Shown here piece by piece: positions 44,478 to 54,135 of a stretch of DNA of 64,000 nucleotides; position 1 is the first letter of the stretch, and each line of letters opens with the position of its first letter. The DNA lies in the NCBI GenBank assembly GCA_964441245.1, contig CAYTVR010000005.1, positions 1 to 64,000 on the forward strand, in the 5' to 3' direction. The stretch comes from JALZUU01 sp964441245 (GTDB lineage Bacteria > Bacteroidota > Bacteroidia > Chitinophagales > Saprospiraceae). A program made the translations under genes and the position numbers. The notes beneath the pieces were generated by a model, which saw only the letters and a list, made by a program, of their open reading frames with translations, was not told where the DNA came from and ran no database searches.

Positions 44478-47129
44478 CTAAAAACGAGAATTGATGATCA
44501 TTTTTAATTGTTGATGTGTTTCATTCGCCTTTATCTCGTTGATCATCGTAGAGATTTCATCCACGTTGGCTTTGATTGTTTCTTTTTTAGATGCATCTGA
44601 AATAGTAGATGCTCGATCAACATAGGCTTCTCGCATATCATGCATCGCTTTGATCGATGCAAAGCGTTTCCAAGGAGATTTTTCTTGATCTTTAGAAAAT
44701 GTATTCAATTTGGCAATAGCCTTTTTTACATTAGTATCATCAATGCCTTTCATGACGTTAAAGTAATTTTCAAAGAAATCAAAAGAAGCAAAAGCAGGCA
44801 TATCATCCCATTTTTTTTCAAAAAAGGAAAGATTTTCTGCTGATGGTATTTTACCATAAACTTCTCCTACAGCATTGATGATGCTACCATTGTCCTCATT
44901 TTCCATTTTTTTAGCGATGCTTAGTGCACTTTTAGGATCCAGATTGGCCATACCTCGTAATCCAGAAGCAATGACACCATAAGATTGCTCTTTTTCTATG
45001 GTCTTTTTCATCAAGCTCACATATTGTTGATCACCTGTAGCACTTACAAAATCAAGTGCTGCTGCTCTAACTTGAGTCCGTGGATCTTTTTCAGCTAATG
45101 CCGCAATGTTTTTAATGACAGAGGGATCAGTTGAGGTCATATTTTTAATAGCCGTTCTGCGCAATCCCCAAAAAGGATCATTGCTTGCCTTAATATAGAC
45201 TTGTTCTACTTCATTTGATTTCACTTCTTTTAATGCTTCTAATGCATCAAATCTATCCTGATATTGAGTGGTATGATTGTATTGAAAAACATATTGTTCT
45301 GGAGTTAAGTTTTCTCTGACTTCTGCAAGCAAAATATTATCTGCATCCACATTGACCAATGCAGGTTCTGCTGCTACATCAAAAGTAAATGTCTGGATTC
45401 GTTGGTTGAGTACCACCTCATGACGAGTTGCTTTTCCATTTTTATCATAAACATCAATTGCGAAAGGTAAAATGAAAATCGCTGGAAATTGATCTGGATT
45501 TTGTAATTGCTGAATTGTCACACTTGCCTGCCCAGCACTATACTTGTGAGAAATATCTAATCTCGGATGACCAGCTTCAAAATACCACTGATTGAAAAAC
45601 CAATTAAGATCTTGCCCACTTACCTCTTCAAATGCTAGACGCAAATCATGTGCTTCTACTGCGGTATAGGCATTATCGTTTAAGTATTTTTTCATACCTG
45701 CGTAGAAAATTTCATCACCGACAAAATTGCGTAACATATGTAAAACCAAGCCACCTTTATTGTAACTATGGGCATCAAACATATCTTCTTTATCATTATA
45801 CCCAAAGTGAATCAGGTCATGAGCACCTCCTTGTGCTGTAGATTGAAAATAAGTGCTCATTTCACTATTTCGATGACTATCTGCTTCATCTTTTCCATAT
45901 TGGTGTTCGAACCAAAGGTATTCGCCATAGTTGGCAAAACCTTCATTCATGGTTAAGTTGGCCCAACTTTCACAAGTGACATAATCACCAAACCAATGGT
46001 GGAATAATTCATGGGCGACAATACCATCGTTGTGATTATCTATTAATTCTCGATTTGTTTTTTGTACAAAATCTCCGAAAATCACACCGGTCGTATTTTC
46101 CATTGCTCCTGAAACATAATCCCTAACAACCACTTGAGCGTATTTTTGCCAAGGGTATTTTACACCAGTTATTTCTGAAAAGAAATCTAACATTTCAGGG
46201 GTACGACCGAAAATATTTTTTGCCGATGGTTCATATTCAGGTTCTACATAATATTCAAGAGGAATGTTTTGCCATTTTTCCGTCGTGACCGAAAATTCAC
46301 CGATTGCCATCATAAAAAGGTAAGGAGCATGTGGTTGATCCATTTTCCAGTAATCCGTTCTTGTACCATCTGAGTTTTTAGTAGAAGAAAGGAGTAAACC
46401 GTTTGACAATGTCTTGAAACGATCTTCGATTGTGATATACATTTCTTGAGTACATCTTTCATTCGGCTTGTCTACCGTTGGAAACCAGCGAGAATTTGAT
46501 TCTGTTTCGCCTTGTGTCCATATTTGCATGGGCTTATCTGGAGTTTTGCCATCATGATTGATAAAATATAATCCTTGATCAGAGGTGATCGCTTCACTTC
46601 CACCTTTTCCACCAGTCTCTGCAGGTTTGGCTGTATAATCAATAAATAATTGATACTCTTCATTGCTTTGAATTTTTCTGCCAAGGCTTATCGTTAATTT
46701 ATCATTTGTATAATCATATTTTAAAGGAGCCGTAGAGCCCGCAAATGAAACTTTATGAATATCAAATCCTTTGGCATCCAATGTGACACTTTCAACAGGA
46801 TAAAACCAAGGCTTTAATGTTAAAGTGGCTTTTCCCATAACATATTGTTTGCTCCAATCAAAACGTAAATCTAGTTTGGTGTGAACAATATTGTTGATCA
46901 AAGGAAAGCTAGAATTATAGCGAGGTAATTGATAATCTTCAGGATTTTTTAGATTGCTTGGTTTATCAGCGGTGACAACCATCGTATCTAAAAGTCTTTC
47001 TTCAATAACAACTTCTTGGATCTCCTCCTCATTAACCTCAGAAGTGCTTTGATTCAAAGCTTTTTTAGATGAATTACAAGCAAAGAGTAACAAAATTGCT
47101 AATAGGGAAAAAGTATTGGTGAATTTCAT
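44478..47129 (-). CDS. M1-family aminopeptidase, predicted lipoprotein
   Basis: The 883-residue protein has a lipobox near the N-terminus (LLLFAC, cysteine about residue 18). The M1 exopeptidase motif is GAMENTTGVIF, and the zinc motif is HELFHHWFGD at about 373 with the third ligand in NLTMNEGFANYGEY. The C-terminal region (about 620-880) is alpha-helical with HEAT-like repeats, as in ERAP or cold-active aminopeptidases. It should act on the periplasmic or outer face. It is a different subfamily from the M1 protein at 31784-34132. A strong terminator follows. Confidence 0.93.
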   Translation of the reverse strand: MKFTNTFSLLAILLLFACNSSKKALNQSTSEVNEEEIQEVVIEERLLDTMVVTADKPSNLKNPEDYQLPRYNSSFPLINNIVHTKLDLRFDWSKQYVMGKATLTLKPWFYPVESVTLDAKGFDIHKVSFAGSTAPLKYDYTNDKLTISLGRKIQSNEEYQLFIDYTAKPAETGGKGGSEAITSDQGLYFINHDGKTPDKPMQIWTQGETESNSRWFPTVDKPNERCTQEMYITIEDRFKTLSNGLLLSSTKNSDGTRTDYWKMDQPHAPYLFMMAIGEFSVTTEKWQNIPLEYYVEPEYEPSAKNIFGRTPEMLDFFSEITGVKYPWQKYAQVVVRDYVSGAMENTTGVIFGDFVQKTNRELIDNHNDGIVAHELFHHWFGDYVTCESWANLTMNEGFANYGEYLWFEHQYGKDEADSHRNSEMSTYFQSTAQGGAHDLIHFGYNDKEDMFDAHSYNKGGLVLHMLRNFVGDEIFYAGMKKYLNDNAYTAVEAHDLRLAFEEVSGQDLNWFFNQWYFEAGHPRLDISHKYSAGQASVTIQQLQNPDQFPAIFILPFAIDVYDKNGKATRHEVVLNQRIQTFTFDVAAEPALVNVDADNILLAEVRENLTPEQYVFQYNHTTQYQDRFDALEALKEVKSNEVEQVYIKASNDPFWGLRRTAIKNMTSTDPSVIKNIAALAEKDPRTQVRAAALDFVSATGDQQYVSLMKKTIEKEQSYGVIASGLRGMANLDPKSALSIAKKMENEDNGSIINAVGEVYGKIPSAENLSFFEKKWDDMPAFASFDFFENYFNVMKGIDDTNVKKAIAKLNTFSKDQEKSPWKRFASIKAMHDMREAYVDRASTISDASKKETIKANVDEISTMINEIKANETHQQLKMIINSRF

Positions 47130-47384
47130 AAGATAAAACTTTACGGTAGATTCTTTTTGTACATCGTTTCAAAAAACTTAAAACTATGAAAAATTGATGA
47201 AAAAAGCCTACTTCTAGAAAGAGGTGTTCTGACCATGTTAATTATATAACACGATCACAAAGAGAATTTACACGTTTATAAAGGCTTCTAACCAAACGTT
47301 TTTATCTAAAAGAAGAAGAATAACTCTTTTTTATAGGATCTGGTAAACAGAGATGCTTGTGTTTTGAGAAGAGTTTAGATTTAT

Positions 47385-49700
47385 TTAATTCATTAAAAGA
47401 ATTTTGGTGACAACCGCTTCAGGAGATTCTACATTACTGGTACGAGTTCCCAATACGAGATAAACACCAGAACTCGCTTTTCGGCCATTATAGTCTCTTC
47501 CATTCCATATCGCTTGTCCTCCAAGCGCTTGCGTTTCAAATACGAGTTGGCCATTGAGGTCAGTAATTTTGATATTAGAATCTCGAGCAAAACCTTTGAT
47601 AGCAATAGGACCTTCATAGTCAGGCCGTACAGGATTAGGGAAAGCGTAAATCTCAGATTTGTTGTGAAAATTCCCTCCCTCAGTTGCGTCAGTACGAAGA
47701 GAAATCAATCCTTTTCCTGTGCCAATAAAAACTTCACCGGTTTTATTATTAATAGCAATATCCGTAATCGTATTATCAAAGAGTGGACTATTTTCTGTAT
47801 TAAATTTTGCTATCTGATCTACACCGTTTGGCGACTGAACAAAAATTCCATTTTGCGTTCCAAACCATTTCCGATTAGCGCCGTCTACTGCTATGGTATT
47901 TATAATTTCTGTTTCTAACAAAAGACCAAGAATACCATTGACATCTACTTTGGGTAAAGTACCAAGACAATTTCCGTCAAAAGGAGAAGGGCATTCAAAA
48001 ACAATAGCACCTTCTGTTGTACCAGCCCATACATTACCATCTAAATCTATCGCCAGTGATTTGACTCTATTATTTGGAAGGTTAGAATTTGAGGTAGAAA
48101 TGGGTTGTATTCGATCATCCATTTTATTATCAATGGTACCCGCATAATCATAAACATAAATACCACTTTCAAGTGTAGAAATCCAAATAAGATCATTTTG
48201 ATCTATGATCATTTGTTGTACATCTTTTCTAGGAAGATTTTTTAGGTCATTGGTAAATGTACCATCTGCTTTTAAAACGGAAAGGACTTTTTGATTTTCT
48301 GCGGTATAATTACTCAGCCACAAGTTATTTTCGCTATCAAAAGCTAAACCTTCAACTTTGACTCGAAGGGGATCATCTGAATTATCCAGTGTTGAATTAT
48401 CGCCTTCGGTAAATGTAGTAAATTTATCCTCTACAGGGTCATATTCCACTAAGCCATCCCAGCGAGTGCCTATGTATATTTTTTTGTTTTCCGGATGAAC
48501 GGCTAAACGATAAAAAGCACGATTTCCGTCTAATTCACTATTAGTTTGGTCATTATTAACCGACCATTCCCCGTCTACTAGACTTAACAAACCATCGGAA
48601 GAAAAAATCCCCGTTTCTGTACCTACATAAAGGTTATCATCATCTAAAACGAGATCTCCGATTCTAAAGGAAAAGGGAGAATTAATGGCAAATTTGTTAC
48701 AAGGATCTCCAAACTTATCTGCAATTCTATATTGTCTCCATTTATCAGTATAAAATACTCTTCCTGCAGCATCTTCAATTGCATATACTGGACGGTTGAC
48801 GCAATCTTGTCCATCTTGACCAACGATGCTATTTCCATCATAAAAAAAAACCTCTCCATTACATTCCTTTCCTGTATTTTCATCTCTACAGAAAGCTCCA
48901 ATCAATAAGTGTTCACCTTCTGTGGTTAAAAAATCAATCTTATGATTTTCTTGTTGATAAATGTTGCTTAAGGTGCCGTTATCCCAGCGGAATAAAGCAT
49001 CATCAATGTTTACATAAAGTTGATTCTGGTATGTTGCGATGGCGTTAGAAGTATACTCATCTGGAAATCCTTGAGGAGTTTCCATTCGTTCCCAAAGTCC
49101 AAAGTCTTGAATATTTACCCCAGTTTGACTGATTCGATAGATACCCATTTCTGTTGCAGCATAGATAAAGCCATCGTGAACAGTTATGGACTTGAAAGGA
49201 ATGCCCGCTCTTGTTTCATCTCCAAATTCTTCTTCTTTTACGTTTAAAATTTTTAGCCCAAAACCCATTGCAAAATAAGCTCTTTCTTCAGAATCGATAT
49301 AAATGTCAATGATTTCTTTATCGCCAATAATGTCACTAGAAAAAATAAAGGGAAGATTAACGATGGAACCATCCTCTTTAATTAGATCTAAATTTCCGTT
49401 GAAATAAGTAGCAATAAGTGTTTGGTTAAAACGATCATATTTTATAATGCCCATTCCTGCTTCGCTCAAACCATTTACTTTAGATAACAATTCAACAGAA
49501 TCATCTTCTTTATCTATAATCAAGAGTGAAAATTTGGTGGCATAATATATTTTGCTATCACTTTGCGTTACCGAAGCAGCATCTTGATATGGCAGATAAG
49601 ATTTCCATTGATTAATCTTTAGATCAATTTGGCTTGAGCCACTTTGCGTGAAAAAGAAAAGGAAAAAAATCGTGAGTATTGTACAGGTTTGTTTTGCCAT
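47385..49700 (-). CDS. porZ: PorZ-like T9SS beta-propeller protein
   Basis: The 771-residue protein has a signal peptide (cleavage near GSSQ), a long beta-propeller region with repeated units (FSLLIIDKEDDSVELLSKVNGLSE; FGTQNGIFV; VWAGTTEGAIVF), and a C-terminal T9SS domain of about 85 residues that starts at YAFPNPVRPDYEGP and contains SSGVYLV. PorZ in Porphyromonas is a surface component needed to attach A-LPS to T9SS cargo. The N-terminal WKSYLPYQDAASVTQSDSK region strongly resembles PorZ. A general two-component-type propeller is the alternative. It is the only CTD-bearing protein I see here. Confidence 0.8.
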   Translation of the reverse strand: MAKQTCTILTIFFLFFFTQSGSSQIDLKINQWKSYLPYQDAASVTQSDSKIYYATKFSLLIIDKEDDSVELLSKVNGLSEAGMGIIKYDRFNQTLIATYFNGNLDLIKEDGSIVNLPFIFSSDIIGDKEIIDIYIDSEERAYFAMGFGLKILNVKEEEFGDETRAGIPFKSITVHDGFIYAATEMGIYRISQTGVNIQDFGLWERMETPQGFPDEYTSNAIATYQNQLYVNIDDALFRWDNGTLSNIYQQENHKIDFLTTEGEHLLIGAFCRDENTGKECNGEVFFYDGNSIVGQDGQDCVNRPVYAIEDAAGRVFYTDKWRQYRIADKFGDPCNKFAINSPFSFRIGDLVLDDDNLYVGTETGIFSSDGLLSLVDGEWSVNNDQTNSELDGNRAFYRLAVHPENKKIYIGTRWDGLVEYDPVEDKFTTFTEGDNSTLDNSDDPLRVKVEGLAFDSENNLWLSNYTAENQKVLSVLKADGTFTNDLKNLPRKDVQQMIIDQNDLIWISTLESGIYVYDYAGTIDNKMDDRIQPISTSNSNLPNNRVKSLAIDLDGNVWAGTTEGAIVFECPSPFDGNCLGTLPKVDVNGILGLLLETEIINTIAVDGANRKWFGTQNGIFVQSPNGVDQIAKFNTENSPLFDNTITDIAINNKTGEVFIGTGKGLISLRTDATEGGNFHNKSEIYAFPNPVRPDYEGPIAIKGFARDSNIKITDLNGQLVFETQALGGQAIWNGRDYNGRKASSGVYLVLGTRTSNVESPEAVVTKILLMN

Positions 49701-49890
49701 AATTTGAGATTAGGAAAAATTTAAACAATTGCTATTGAGTAAACAATCATTTTTCTAAAAGTTTACGGACATTTCGTGATATGAAAACAGCCTTATGGAC
49801 AAAGTTATTATTGTTTTAACAAAAAAGATAAAGAGCTTATGTCTAATTCTTGACGAGAAGGTGCATTTTCTACTTTATTTGAGGAAAATT

Positions 49891-50466
49891 TCACTTTCGA
49901 TACAGATTACTTGATTGTAAATATTCATAAACTACTTCAGGAACAAGATATTGAACGGAATTTCCTTCAGCAATACATTTGCGAACATAACTAGCTGAAA
50001 TTTGCATCAATGGTGCTTCGTAGACCTTTACTTTTTCATGATTAACGAGCGGTCCCATATCATATTGAGGACGTTTATAAACGAAGATAGAATGATGTTC
50101 TAGTATCACTTCGTAGTTTTTCCATTTATGGAAATTGGTTAAATTATCTCCTCCCATGATCAGGGTAAATTCTTTTTTGGGGTACTTTTCTTTGAGATAA
50201 GTCAGGGTATCGATGGTATAAGATGGTTTGGGTAAATCAAATTCGATGTTAGAAGCTTTTAGTTTTGGATTATTATCAACGGCCAAGCGGACCAAGTTCA
50301 ATCGGTCATAATCTTTTGCTAAGCTATTTTTAGATTTGAAAGGATTTTGAGGCGATACGACAAACCAGACTTGATCTAAATCTGTTTGCGTCGCCATAAA
50401 ATTAGCGATGATGAGATGTCCAACATGAATTGGATTAAACGAACCGAAAAACAAACCAATTTTCAT
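49891..50466 (-). CDS. nadD: nicotinate-nucleotide adenylyltransferase
   Basis: A 191-residue NadD, converting nicotinate mononucleotide to deamido-NAD. The nucleotidyltransferase motif is GLFFGSFNPIHVGH (4-17), containing H-x-G-H. The C-terminal ISASYVRKCIAEG is the ISxSxxR motif. Length is normal. It lies 30 bases downstream of a lipoprotein gene on the same strand. nadK elsewhere in the window handles the later NADP step. Confidence 0.96.
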   Translation of the reverse strand: MKIGLFFGSFNPIHVGHLIIANFMATQTDLDQVWFVVSPQNPFKSKNSLAKDYDRLNLVRLAVDNNPKLKASNIEFDLPKPSYTIDTLTYLKEKYPKKEFTLIMGGDNLTNFHKWKNYEVILEHHSIFVYKRPQYDMGPLVNHEKVKVYEAPLMQISASYVRKCIAEGNSVQYLVPEVVYEYLQSSNLYRK

Positions 50467-50496
50467 CTGTCTTCTTTATTTTATTTTAAGTTCATT

Positions 50497-50952
50497 TTAT
50501 TCTGTATCTTTTTCATCGATCATACCTTCCATTTGATTGATGAGTTGTTCCATTGTTTCATCCATTTCAAGATCTTCTTCTGGAATGTCAACGAGCCATT
50601 GGCCATCAATTTTAAAAAGGAAAAAACTATCACGATATTGTTCACCAGCATCTTCTTGAAGAAAAAGACAAGTAGCTTTATTTCCCATCTCTTTACACGT
50701 CATTTCTAAGAGAACTGGAGGGGGTAAAACTTCCCCTGGTTCTTCTTCTATAATCATTTTTTCTATCCAAGTCACCCATTCTTTTGCGTTAGGAGTGCTT
50801 AATTTTTTAGCTTTTGCAAAATGATTGTTATTGATATATTCTTGCCATTGCCTGGAAACAGTCTCTGGTGTATTGGGAAGGGGCTCTGCCGTTTGGCAGG
50901 AGATGAGTAGTAATAAACTTACAGCGAGAAAAGATGAATATTTTTGGATCAT
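50497..50952 (-). CDS. small lipoprotein, possible DUF4878-like
   Basis: A 151-residue protein with a lipobox (LLLISC, cysteine about 19), so it is membrane-anchored. The mature part starts with a helix (PETVSRQWQEYINNNHFAKAKKLS) followed by strand-rich sequence ending LFKIDGQWLVDIPEEDL, a pattern like NTF2-fold DUF4878 lipoproteins. The C-terminus is acidic. The function is unknown. It is placed between dnaN and nadD. Confidence 0.72.
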   Translation of the reverse strand: MIQKYSSFLAVSLLLLISCQTAEPLPNTPETVSRQWQEYINNNHFAKAKKLSTPNAKEWVTWIEKMIIEEEPGEVLPPPVLLEMTCKEMGNKATCLFLQEDAGEQYRDSFFLFKIDGQWLVDIPEEDLEMDETMEQLINQMEGMIDEKDTE

Positions 50953-50999
50953 GAAATATAATGAAACTCAAAAAAAGTGACGATCATTTTTGATTCTAA

Positions 51000-51044
51000 A
51001 AAGTCAGCAACTGAATCATTTTGTATTATCCAATTGCTGACTTT
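51000..51044 (-). terminator. hairpin terminator after dnaN
   Basis: Arms 51000-51013 and 51031-51044 pair at 13 of 14 positions; the arm reads AAAGTCAGCAACTG and the loop is 17 bases. It is 48 bases past the dnaN stop. The arm is nearly the same as in the secA terminator at 9775-9808, and even GAATC in the loop is shared. Confidence 0.75.
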
Positions 51045-51091
51045 CTTATAAACTTTAAAAGTTAAGATTTTTAGTAAAATTAAAACTCTAT

Positions 51092-52213
51092 CTAGTTACT
51101 CAGCATAACAGGCATCACAAGCATTAAAATTTCTTGTCCTTCTACACCATCCGTTGGCAATAAAATACCAGCACGAGTAGGTGTTGACAATTCCATTTTA
51201 ATTTCATCACTTTCCAGAACGTTGAGCATTTCAATTAAGAATTTTGCATTAAAGCCAATCGTTAAAGGCTCACCAGCATAAGTACAAGTCAACTGCTCAG
51301 TTGCTTCATTTGAGAAATCTAAATCTTGAGCAGAAACAGTTAAACTTCCATCATTGATGTTAAGAATAACTTGATTAGTGGTCTTATTAGCGTAGATTGC
51401 AATTCTCTTTAAAGAATTTAAAAAGTCTGTTCTTTGAAGCGTCAATAAATGTGGATTATCAACAGGAATTACGGCATTATAATCAGGATATCTAGCATCA
51501 ATTAATCGACATACTAAATCAATATCTCCGAAAGAGAAGAAAGCGTTAGATTTATTAAAAGATAATTTTACCCCATCTTCTTCGCCTGAAGGCAACGCAT
51601 TTTTTAATAAGTTCAATGCTTTTTTAGGAATGATAAAAGAAGTGTTTACCTGTCCTTCGATAGAGTTAAAAGTTTGTTTAACCAACTTATGTGCATCAGT
51701 AGCTACAAAAATGATTTTATTAAAGTCTACTTGTAGATAAACTCCAGTCATCGCCGGTCGAAGATCATCATTGCTAGTCGCAAACAATGTTTTGCTAATC
51801 GCTTGGTTCAGTACATTGGCTTTTAAATCAACAGAATCAACTTCATCAGGAGATGGAATCGTAGGGAAATCATCTCCATTTTCACCTGCTAAGCGATATT
51901 TACCATAAGCAGAAGTGATTTCAATACCGTAATTTTCATCATTAATATTGAAAGTGATCGGCTGTTGAGGTAATTCTTTTAGAGTATCTAGTAATATTTT
52001 TGCAGGAACGGCAACCGTACCATTTTTATCAGAATTGACTTCAATACTGGTTCGAATGGACGTTTCTAAGTCCGTTGCTGAAATAATAAGTTTATTTTTA
52101 TCGACAGTGAAGAGAAAATCTTCTAGGATTGGCAATACAGGATTAGAACCAATAGCTCCACTTGCAATTTGTAATTGCTTTTTTAAATCGGATGATGAAA
52201 CGCTAAACTTCAT
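51092..52213 (-). CDS. dnaN: DNA polymerase III beta sliding clamp
   Basis: A 373-residue beta clamp with the three-fold repeated clamp architecture. Starting at MKFSVSSSDLKKQLQ, conserved segments include FIIPKKALNLLKNAL and the C-terminal tail LMLVMPVMLSN. It tethers the replicative polymerase to DNA. It is not beside dnaA, which is not in the window. It is divergent from the M16 gene; its promoter lies about 60 bases upstream. Confidence 0.97.
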   Translation of the reverse strand: MKFSVSSSDLKKQLQIASGAIGSNPVLPILEDFLFTVDKNKLIISATDLETSIRTSIEVNSDKNGTVAVPAKILLDTLKELPQQPITFNINDENYGIEITSAYGKYRLAGENGDDFPTIPSPDEVDSVDLKANVLNQAISKTLFATSNDDLRPAMTGVYLQVDFNKIIFVATDAHKLVKQTFNSIEGQVNTSFIIPKKALNLLKNALPSGEEDGVKLSFNKSNAFFSFGDIDLVCRLIDARYPDYNAVIPVDNPHLLTLQRTDFLNSLKRIAIYANKTTNQVILNINDGSLTVSAQDLDFSNEATEQLTCTYAGEPLTIGFNAKFLIEMLNVLESDEIKMELSTPTRAGILLPTDGVEGQEILMLVMPVMLSN

Positions 52214-52275
52214 ATGTAAATGTGGTTTGGTTTTATAGATAGTATATTAAATCTTCTTTAAATTAAAGAGGATCA

Positions 52276-52305
52276 CAAAAATACAGCATATTATCAACTT
52301 TACAA
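52276..52305 (-). promoter_or_regulatory. promoter of dnaN
   Basis: On the minus strand TTG (52303-52305) is followed after 19 bases by TATTTTTG (52276-52283), matching the Bacteroidota consensus. The -7 element ends 62 bases before the dnaN start. Confidence 0.6.
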
Positions 52306-52493
52306 CTATAAAATATTAACAGAATGTTGATAACTCTGTTGGTAATGATGATTCTTTAGAAGAAAAAAGAAATTTGGTGTAAATGATTTCCAAATACAAT
52401 GAAATTTCTATCTTAATTAGCTGTTTTTCGACTTCTTAGTTATAGATGCTTGACGAATAATCGTAAATTTGCCCCACTTTATTTCAATTATAT

Positions 52494-53777
52494 TTGAACT
52501 CCACTATGCTCAATAGATCGAAAAGCCCTCCTATCCAAGAAATATCTAAACTGAATTTACCTGAACCGACTCAACATCGTTTAAAAAATAATATTCCTAT
52601 TTATGAAATAAATATGGGAACTCAAGAGGTCATTAAGTTAGAGATCATTTTTCAAGCAGGAAGGCCTTTTGAAGAAAAAGAAATGGTGGCAAGAGCTACG
52701 TCAAGATTATTAAAAGAAGGGACTCAAAAATATACTTCCACTGAAATTGCTGAGTTAGTTGATTTTTATGGAGGTACACTGAGTACACCAGTAAATTTAG
52801 ATACGTCAAATATCGTCTTATACTGTCTTCGAAAGCATTTTGATAAGTTGCTGCCTATTTTGGCAGAAATAATTTTGAATCCTACCTTTCCTAATGAAGA
52901 ATTAGAGCGATTCATTAAAAACAATCAGCAAAGACTTCAGGTGGAACTATCCAAAAGTGATGTAGTGGCTTATCGAACCATTACGGAATACATTTTTGGC
53001 GAAAGCCATCCTTATGGTTACAATAGTATTTCTGAGACTTATGATGCTTTGACTAGAGAAGATTTAATTCAACACCATCAGAAAAACTATACGGCCGATA
53101 ATTGCCAGATTTACATTAGTGGAAAAATAGACCAAGATGCATTAAATTTACTAGATGAATACTTGGGAATTTTACCTATAAAAGGTCAAAAAAGGAAATC
53201 TGAATTAAGACCTACCTCCGCAAAACCCAAAGCGATTAAAATTGAGCATACCGAGGGAGTTCAAAGTGCCATCAGAATTGGTCGTAGGGCTTTTAATAAA
53301 AAACATCCTGATTATCACGGTTTATTGATATTGAATACGATTTTAGGTGGTTATTTTGGTTCCAGATTGATGGACAATATTCGAGAGGATAAAGGCTATA
53401 CTTATAACATTTTCTCTGCACTAGACTGTATGCATTTTGATGGTTATTTTTATGTGGGAACGGAAGTTGGAAATGAGTTTGTAGAACCGACTTTAAAGGA
53501 AATTTACTATGAAATGGAACGATTGCGAACGGAATTGATTGGTGAGGAAGAATTGAAAATGGTTCGAAACTACTTGTTAGGGACTATTTTAACGAATTTA
53601 GATGGAGCGTTCAACGTGGCTGATGTTATCAAAAATTTATACGTAGAGGCCTCTTCATTAGATAGATTTGAAGGATTGATTCAGACCATTAAAACCATCA
53701 GCGCGGAAGAATTAAGAATACTTGCTCAGCGATATTTACAAAAAGAATCCTTTTGGGAATTGGTTGTAGGCAAATAA
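52494..53777 (+). CDS. M16-family peptidase homologue without zinc motif
   Basis: The 427-residue protein has the two-domain M16B (processing-peptidase-like) fold. The zinc-binding HxxEH expected near residue 67 is replaced: aligned on the following GT, the region reads ARATSRLLKEGT, with R67, S70 and R71 at the H, E and H positions. The C-terminal half keeps the R...Y element (NIREDKGYTYNIFS). This matches the non-catalytic subunit type, which normally pairs with an active M16 partner, yet none is adjacent here. No signal peptide is visible, so it appears cytoplasmic unless the start is wrong. A near-perfect promoter element TAAATTTG is at 52464-52471. Confidence 0.88.
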   Translation: MNSTMLNRSKSPPIQEISKLNLPEPTQHRLKNNIPIYEINMGTQEVIKLEIIFQAGRPFEEKEMVARATSRLLKEGTQKYTSTEIAELVDFYGGTLSTPVNLDTSNIVLYCLRKHFDKLLPILAEIILNPTFPNEELERFIKNNQQRLQVELSKSDVVAYRTITEYIFGESHPYGYNSISETYDALTREDLIQHHQKNYTADNCQIYISGKIDQDALNLLDEYLGILPIKGQKRKSELRPTSAKPKAIKIEHTEGVQSAIRIGRRAFNKKHPDYHGLLILNTILGGYFGSRLMDNIREDKGYTYNIFSALDCMHFDGYFYVGTEVGNEFVEPTLKEIYYEMERLRTELIGEEELKMVRNYLLGTILTNLDGAFNVADVIKNLYVEASSLDRFEGLIQTIKTISAEELRILAQRYLQKESFWELVVGK

Positions 53778-54135
53778 CAATTTGTTTACCTACAAGTGAG
53801 TAGAAATAAGCCCTCTTTAATACCAAATATTAATTTAGGATTTATTAAATTTGCATTTAATTGAATTACAAAGTATTGAAAGTATTTTTTCTTCATTATC
53901 TCTAAAAATTCAATACTCTCGCACTCATAACTCTTTTAGTACCCCAAATGATTGATGATATTTTTCTATTTTACACAAATATTGTTTTCTTTTGTGGTTC
54001 ACATGCTATTTTGACTCAGAAAGAGAATGATTTTAAACAAACGTAAAAAGAACTATTCCGGTCAAGCGGAAATGAGAATACGATTATAACACCTTTTCCG
54101 GAGCATACCGGAATTCAAACTAGGGGAAAATATTA
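53778..54135. other. mreB upstream region with paired inverted repeats
   Basis: This 358-base spacer is mostly AT-rich. Two TTCCG...CGGAA inverted repeats lie 25-80 bases before mreB. I see no gene. A short stem overlaps the M16 stop (TTGTAGG with CCTACAA) and could be a weak terminator. Confidence 0.5.
54056..54113 (+). promoter_or_regulatory. paired inverted repeats, candidate operators of mreB
   Basis: TTCCG-N6-CGGAA lies at 54056-54071, and TTCCGG-N6-CCGGAA at 54096-54113. Their centres are 41 bases apart, about four helical turns, just upstream of the mreB start at 54136. In an AT-rich spacer these GC-rich paired sites look like binding sites for a dimeric regulator; the regulator is unknown. 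Confidence 0.4.
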
